Shown here: piece after piece, positions 1 to 7,800 of the stretch
Layout of the letters: every line of letters begins with the position of its first letter
Numbering within the stretch: position 1 is the first letter of the stretch
Source of the DNA: Saccoglossus kowalevskii
Lineage: Eukaryota > Hemichordata > Enteropneusta > Harrimaniidae
DNA length: 18,375 nucleotides
Direction: 5' to 3'
NCBI RefSeq assembly: GCF_000003605.2
Contig: NW_003114957.1
Coordinates: 150,771-169,145, forward strand
The notes under the pieces: model-generated
Database searches by the model: none
What the model was told of the DNA's origin: nothing
What the model saw: only the letters and a program-made list of their open reading frames with translations
Program-made: the position numbers and the translations under genes

Positions 1-449
1 TATGATTGTTCGGTTCTACTGACTTTCATATTTGTCCAGACTATATCAGTATGTCAGATGTTTACTTTATTCAAAAGTTTATTTTAAAATTTGTATGAAC
101 TCAAGACATATTTGTTGTTATGAATATTTATATTTAATAATATTTTAATGTGAAAAAATTCCTTTCCCATGCAATCTTTCCAAATGATACGCATCATTGC
201 TTACTTGTTTGTGCATAAGTATATGTTGGCATGTCCAAAAAATGGTACAACTCGCACAGTATTAAGTACAGTCAAATTGCCATATTGTTGTGTATGACCT
301 CTGTTTGATGGAATCGGCCAGGCATGTACCAACAAAATCAGTGATATAATCGGCCATTTGTATAACTACATTGACAATTCATAAACTCTTGGCCACTTAA
401 TTTAATTTTATTGGATCAAAAAAAAATTTTTAAAAAGACGTACATAATG
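1..449. other. intron sequence of RGS gene, nothing recognised
   Basis: AT-rich sequence with no exon, RNA gene or clear repeat that I can support. It is taken as intron because the GGL exon at 1785 needs upstream DEP-domain exons outside the window. Confidence 0.5.
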
Positions 450-661
450 TACTGTAGAATACTTTATTTTCGCTTGGAATTTATTTTCGCTATTTTCGCT
501 GAAGGGATGATTCCGTGAAAATAAAATCCAGCAAATATACTTTTTTTCCTATATTTCCCATTAAACTCATAAAAAATCAGTGAAAATAAATTCCATACAA
601 AACGCCCAAAAAGCCTTTTCAGCGAAAATTAATTCCAGCGAAAATAAAGTATTCCACAGTA
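450..661. mobile_element. MITE with ~40-bp terminal inverted repeats (TA target site)
   Basis: The left end TACTGTAGAATACTTTATTT, continuing through CGC-TGGAATT-ATTTTCGCT, is repeated inverted at the right end, which stops at ACAGTA (656-661). Arms are about 40 bp with few mismatches. TA flanks CTGT...ACAG on both sides, as in Tc1/mariner-type elements. There is no transposase frame; the open frame across the right half is chance. The TATTTTCGC motif also recurs inside both arms. Confidence 0.8.
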
Positions 662-1784
662 TTGTATCTCGTCTTTGCAATAAGTGTTTGCAAAATAGGT
701 CAATTATGAACGTCTGTGAAATGAGCTCAGTGACACGAGAAATAAAACAAGATTGCCTCCAGTCAATTTTTAATCAAATCGCGCATTTAGAGTATGTTTA
801 CAGCTGCATGCGTCTTATTGTCATCCATTCATCCAGTCTACTGTAGGATTTTGTGCAACTTCTAGTGATTTTAACAATGTACTAGTATTTACTACAATTT
901 TATATCATATATTTTTTTAGTGAACAATTGTATTTTTTCAACTTGCTTAAAGTTGCAGTATATGAAATTTCTTCGCATGGAGGTCTTGGGACAATTTTGT
1001 GAAATAAGCAATAGTTTGAATTTATTTGAATTGTGGGAAATATGTACTAGCCCTAATATTATAGATATGCAGTGAATCTGAATGTTGGCAATAGTTTTGG
1101 CTTCCTATTTGTGCATGGATTCACACAGATTCATGGCCCTTCTGAATTTACTGTAAAGTGATTGGAAATATGGATGAATCCGAGGAATCCTCAAATGTTT
1201 CCTGCAATTAAATGATAATTTTACATGATAATCTTAAGACCCAATCGTCTTCCAGTATTTAGGGTTGAAGTTACAAATACATTTTGGACGGACTACTTTT
1301 ATAACATGATATATTATGACAAAATAGGTCTAGAATGACATATGCAGAGCTCTGTATTTGTAACAAACCTGGGAACTCTAGCCCTTATCTGGTTTAAGTC
1401 ACTGTGAAGGTACATGGGCCTGGCAGGATATGGGTTTTTGTACACTGGAATATTTATTTCAACTCTGTCAGAAAAGTCTTGTTGATGTTTTCCTTTTCAT
1501 ATACAAAAACTACTGTATGAAAATTAAATATTCACAAACAAGCAAAGATTGCGAAAATTAAAAACACACATCAAACATCTTTAATTTCCATTAGCGGCAC
1601 CCTCTAGTCAGCATAATGAATCCGTAATTCATTCTTGAAACGTCATTCTTAGTTTTGCGTTTGATTAATCTGATGTGAAACTGACATATAATCCGGGCTA
1701 TATTTCACCACGTTGCAAAATTGTGAAATAAAACATTTGAAAAATATTATGATTCTATAGTATAAAGTCCATTATCATTTCCAG
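662..1784. other. intron sequence before the GGL exon
   Basis: No exon is recognised. A C-rich block at 1592-1612 contains GCACCCTCTAG, which on the minus strand resembles a weak CTCF-like core. The last ~20 nt before 1785 supply the acceptor tract. Confidence 0.5.
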
Positions 1785-1846
1785 ATTGAAGGTCTGAAGA
1801 AGAGATTGGAAAGAAGGAAATACAAGCTTTCCAAAATAGCTGAACT
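1785..1846 (+). CDS. Rgs7: RGS gene exon: first half of GGL domain
   Basis: This 62-nt exon follows a TTTCCAG acceptor and ends before GTAAGT. It reads [20 protein letters not shown] plus two bases (CT). The string corresponds to the basic helix that starts the GGL domain in RGS6/7, with the L-R-K-S-K-A pattern kept. Entry phase is taken as 0 and exit phase is 2. CT joins the A of the next exon to give Leu. No earlier exon is recognised in the 1.78 kb to its left. Confidence 0.88.
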
Positions 1847-4800
1847 GTAAGTATAAAGATTACTAATATATATCCTGTTTTGAATAATTAAATAAGGTCT
1901 ATTTTAATTATATTTCCTGACCTGTTAATAATTTATAATATACTATTATATTAACCAGACCCTGGAGTATTTCTATCAACAGTTATCGACCAGGTTAATC
2001 ACATTAATTAATTAATTAATTATAAAGTGTTCTCACTCAAGCATGAGCTTGTGAATTATAACCCCACCTACATTTTGAAACTAAAGATTAAGAGTAATTT
2101 ATGACAATTGACATAAATTGAGAAGGAATGTGCCTGAAATGCAAAGGTAAAGAAAACAGCTATTCATCGCAAGTTGAACTATTGGGAATACACAATTTTT
2201 AAGCAGGCCATTGGTCAGAAAGTCATGTGTGCAATTGGTCTTGATAATACGCTAAGATGTAAAAAACTCGATCACAATTATCTACGAAAATATTTGTCAA
2301 TTTTTTCAGTTATTTGCGAAAAAACTTCTGACCCGAATATTTTGCAAATACCGTATTGTTGCTGTCGGTATGTGACACATACTTGCTTATATGTCAAAGG
2401 CTACAAACAAAATATATATCGCATACTACGACTTTAATGCACAGTATTCATTGTTTGAAATTCATGTAAACAGCGTAGCTAACATATATTCTAAACATCA
2501 CATGGTACCAATATCCAACATGGCACAACATGACTGCGGCATTTTAAATAAAAAAAAGGATACAATGAATTGACCTGTACTTTAAACCGACAAAATGCCG
2601 TAAAATGTTTTTCATATTTTTAATTTTAATTTAATTTTTAATCAGACAGATTAGAATATTGATGATAGAAATGGATTGAAACAATTTAATCTTGCGTCTT
2701 TCTGTACGATAATTTCAAATGAAGACAGTAGCAATCAGGGGGTTACATACTGTTTGGTGATTATAATATTGTCACTTCTTACAGACTACTAGCATCTAGT
2801 CAACAATACTGTGAGTATGATAGTCTTATCACAGCTTCGGAACCCAGTAATCCGTGGATATCGGACGATACTACACTTTGGGACCTCGCCAGAACAATGT
2901 AAGCTTTCCTCACATATCCAGTGATGTAGTGTTTACAATTTTTCATACAAGCACGAATAATACAACAGCTTTATATTAATAAAATTAACCTACCTAGTAA
3001 CAATTTTTATATTGTGCAAGTCACTATTTTGCATATGGAAATATCGCAAACTGATGCATGAATTTGAAATTTTGTTTTGAAATTTGGTAGTTAACAAAAT
3101 ATTTCTCGCTACTAATGTTGAATTTGCCAAAGAAACATATTGACGCATGTATTGGCGATATGTCACCTATATTGTGTATGGATTTGAATTTGACTTGGTA
3201 TATTATTTGATTTCCAGGAGTTTAAGAGATGTACCTATATGGAGAGTCAAAAGATGGGGTTTCACCTTGGATGAACTCTTAATAGACCCCCTAGGCAGAG
3301 AACAATTTGCAAAATTTTTAGCCAAAGAATTTAGTGATGAAAATCTGAGGTGAGTTGAGGGTTCTCCATCCTGTGATCTTCATGGTACATTCTTTTTTGT
3401 TATTTCTAAAAATAAAAAATAGGTTATTCCATTCTTCCAGAAATTATAGTTTTCACAACCGAATGATAAAAAAAAATCATCAAAATGGCCAACTTGACCT
3501 TTGACCTAGAGTAATTGGACAAGTTGAATGTCCTCCTGCATAAGTTTTAAAAAGTATCGCTTGAATTCACAATTTTTTTTTTATTCCATTTCTAGGTTTT
3601 GGATAGCATGTGTAGAGCTTCGAGGGACTTCTCTCAGTCAGGTTCCAGATAAAGTACAGGAGATTTACGAGTGAGATCTTGTTAATGTTTGTAAAATAGA
3701 ATTTACACAAAAAAAGTATAATTTAACTGATAAAAATAATAAATCACTGCCCCTCTAGAGGGCACTCTGATTGTCACATTATCTTTTATTATGGTAGAGA
3801 AAAAATTGTAACATACGTTATCGATTTCATCCTCATCATTTTACGTCATGACGGATATACATGTAACATGGTTGTAGCAACATTGAATATAGTTTTAGCT
3901 ATTTACATGTAATTATCATAAAATATGTCACATAATTCGGTATCAGTATTTTTACTCTGTTTCACATCAATTGAAAAAATATGATCAAAATTAGCAAAAA
4001 CAGGCAGCTGTTGCTTTTTGGTATTAGGATATATAATTTATTGTGTATTTATTTATTTTCAGCGAGTTTCTTTGTCCCTCAGCACATAGTGCTATAAACG
4101 TAGACTCCAAGATCCATGAAATCATTAAAGATAATATGCAAGATCCCGGAAGGTATACTTTTGACCCCGCAATGGACCATATCTTCCAGTTGATGAAGAG
4201 CGACAGTTACACGCGATACTTGCGCTCAGATCAGTACCGAGAGCTGCTTAATCCAAAGAAAAAGGTATGTGGGTAAATTTTTCCACGATTACTTTTGTCT
4301 GCTCCAACATTTCATTCTTTCTTTAGATCATCTAGCAGTACTATGCTTCTTTAGTAGGGTAGAGATATTATCATGATGATGATGTTTTTTTTTTTTTTTA
4401 TTTCTTGTTTTATAATGTTTCATTTTCAGGCTGGCTTTTTCTCCCCACACCAGCTTACTAATAGATGCATGTCTTTACTAGCTTGATGTAAAAAAAATTT
4501 CACTTTAAATTAAGTTGTTGTCTAAAGTTTTAAAACAAAATTAAATACTAACTCATAAAGTGTATTGTATTTTACGAAATGGTATTAGGTCAAATGATTA
4601 TACAGTTTTCATTTTGACCACCTCTCCGCTGGTCACTGATTGTCACTTGTTTATCCTTGTCTGGTCAAAGTTATTAAATATTCCGTAAATACTAATTTTG
4701 GCTGTACTGTACTTCTAACTGTATCCTATGGTGTTCATTAGAAACGCTCGGTATTTCCTGTGCGATGTAAGAGTCAGTGACAATCTTTCCTTTTTATCCT

Positions 4801-7800
4801 TGCTTTTTTTTGTAGATTCTGTTGAGAAAGGTACTATTCTGTTTCTCCATACGCACTAAAAAGATATGTACTTGTAGTTCTCTTTATTTTCTCTCCTCCA
4901 ACACCCATCATCTTCACCTCATTTTTTTTCATCCTTATTTGTATCACATATCTTCCACTTTTAACAACCATCTTAAGACCGGGGATGATTTGCATACCAG
5001 ATAAAATATTTCAAACTTTTAATCTTTAACAAGCAAACTCGTATATTTTCTCTTTTCTTTGCTAAATAGAAAAAAAAAAAGGCAACATTGCATGGAATCC
5101 TTTGTGTCTTGTCACTGTAATTTGTAAGAGTCTTGCATGGTGCACATCTTTAAACGTACTCTTTGTTTCTTCACTTTGAATTGGTCGATACTTGTTGTTG
5201 ATTCTTAGTGCTGAAGACATTGTAGCGTTTTTTTTATAATATTTGCATCTCATTCTTACATTGTTTCTGTATATGTTTTTTTTTTCCTTGTCGCTGATTC
5301 ACCGTCTGTGTCAGACACTAACATATTACCCCCCATGTTTTTTTTTCTTTCTATCTTTCCACATGTGCTGTGCCGTCTATTCTTCAGACCAAATCTCTAA
5401 TTCCCAAACTACCAAGTCTGGCAAACAAGATGGAGACCTTTGGCCAGAGTTAAATCTGGTATTTCTTTATTTTTTTCCTATTACGTATTTTGAAATTGAG
5501 CAAAGCAATTCTATTTTTTTTTTTTAAATAAATCATCACATTGAAATTTAGAGAGCGTAGATGGCAGTAAACTATCAAGCAGTAGTTAAACTTCTTAAGT
5601 TAAGTGCCATATGTGTTCGAGTAGAAGCCAACCCTCCTCCCATCTTCTCATCATAAAAGTGTCTTTTATAAACTAAATATAAATTGACTGATTATTAAAG
5701 CTGAAAACCAAGATGCTATAGATTTGAGATTTATTCCAGTTTCACACGAATTACAGAATGTGGATTCTACAAAAAAAAAAACAATCTGGCAGTATTTTTG
5801 TGGTAAAATTCAATAATTGTGATAGCATGATTATCTATTATAATTTTTCTATTTGACATGATGCTCACTGGACATCAGAAATTTGCTGTTATTTTTTTAG
5901 CTTCGCTGTCGACTTTGTCGAGCGGAGCTTATCATATGAGTGATTGTCCGTCGACGTCCGTGTCAATGTTTTACTTTTTCGACTTCTTCTTGAAAACTAC
6001 AAGCCTGAATGTTTTGATATTTGGTGTGTATGTACCTTGGGTAGACCTCTCTCAGATTTGTTCATTTCATGATGATATCTTCAATTCTCTAATTTTGATG
6101 AATTTTTGTCATTTTTGGTAAAAAGTGATATTTTCGACTTCTTGTTAAAAACTGCAAATCCAATTGCTTTGATATTACATATATCGGTACTACATGTGGA
6201 CCTCTCTCAGATTTGTTCATTTTGTAATGATATCTTCAATTCTCTCATTTTGGTGAATATTTTTGTCCTTTCTGGGAAAAAGTGATATTTTCGACTTCTT
6301 GTTAAAAAGCGCAAGTTCAATTGCTTTGATATTACATTTTTGGGTACTACATATGTACCTCTCTCAGATTTCTTCATTTTGTAATGATATCTTTAATTTT
6401 CTAATTTTGGTGAATAATTTTGTCAATTTTTGGTAAAAAGTGATATTTTTGACTTCTTGTTAAAAACCACAATCATTTATGGTGAAAAATGATATTTTTG
6501 AATTCTTGTTGAAAACAGCAAGTCCCATTGCTTTGATACTATACATATTGTTCATTTTCTAATGATATCTTCTGTTCTTTAATTGAAATGTGCATTGCTA
6601 ACAGCGGAGCTATCTCAGCCGAGAGGCTGCTTGTTTTTAAATGTCTTAAATTTTGTTCAATCATTTCAGGCAAAAGGGCCTAAGTGTCTTCTGTTAACTT
6701 TACCCCCAAAATATGGCAAATTCCCAATACTCCCATCGTCTCTTGTTATCCCAAGTGCTGTTGTTAGTTTGATTTCAAGCTGGCATGGATCTATTGTATC
6801 CAGCCTAAACATAGGCATAGGTACTTTTCTGTTTAGCATCTACCATTTAAATGCCAATGTTTTCCCATCATTTCTTACATTGCTACCAGCAATTTTTACA
6901 ACTTAGTACATTTAATATGTCACATTTTTTGCTTGAAATTTGTCTCCCTCAAACTCAAAATTAAAGCAATTTTAAAGTCCAGTTAAAAAAGAAAATTCTG
7001 TTCAAAATTTGATATTGATATCTAAAATTGATATTCTATGTTTTTGGATGGGAATGAATATGACAATTAAATTGGACACATTTTATTGGCTGAGTAGGAA
7101 AATGCTGCACTTTGACCTCGAGGTCACAATGGTCATTTTTTGCCATTGAGGGCATACTTTATTTGGAAGGGATGATGCTATGATTTTCCAACACAATCAC
7201 CAGAAACAATAGCTTGAAAAGTAATTATTGATCAATCTGTCTGACAATAGCTATTGCCTCCTGATTAGGCCCTTGTTTTAAACAGGCCACTACTCTGACA
7301 CGTATGGCATTGTCATCTACGACTGTCAATTTCATGACCTGTTTCTTGTAGTTTTAGTTGCGTTCAGTACAAGTAAAATTGTTTCTGTTTGTCAAGTATA
7401 TATTTTTTCCCACTTTGTGAACTATGTTATAGTTGGCCAATCGGTGCGTTTGTCTTGTCTCTGTGTTGTCAGTCATTTGTCTCGTTGACCAATCAGTGTG
7501 CGTGTTTTAAAGATCATTCAGTGTTGTTGCTTTGCATAATTCAGTTCATTTATTTACAATAAATTTCTAAACAAATAAATTCAAAATGAGATGAAATTGT
7601 ACTTTATCATGTGTATTATTTGATATGAGGAGAGCTACCAGAATGTAATGGTGAAATTATTAACATATTAATACTTGCCAGTAACATATGTGGACACTCG
7701 GCTTCTCCACTATGCAATGTGCAGAAGGTTTACTATCTCGGATTTCTGAACACTGCTGGCTACCAGACTGGTTCATGACAGTTAGTGAGAAGTCACCGAC

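Noticed and set aside
580-846. 88-codon + frame
   Set aside because: It starts inside the right arm of the MITE at 450-661 and runs into intron sequence; no motif.
2174-2573. Two overlapping + frames in the first intron
   Set aside because: They lie between well-supported RGS exons, have no acceptor/donor context and no recognisable protein.
5243-5527. 94-codon + frame across exon A
   Set aside because: It is F/L/S-rich from T-tracts and uses a different frame from the phase-0 reading of exon A.
5858-6121. 87-codon + frame
   Set aside because: It runs through the repeat element and its first tandem copy; the residues reflect T-rich repeat sequence.
6583-6906. 107-codon + strand frame with an acceptor-like TTTCAG at 6669, possible third alternative RGS tail
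   Set aside because: In phase 0 it would add 78 hydrophobic, low-information residues unlike any RGS tail. The minus-strand frame over the same bases looks more protein-like, so the openness is probably a shadow.
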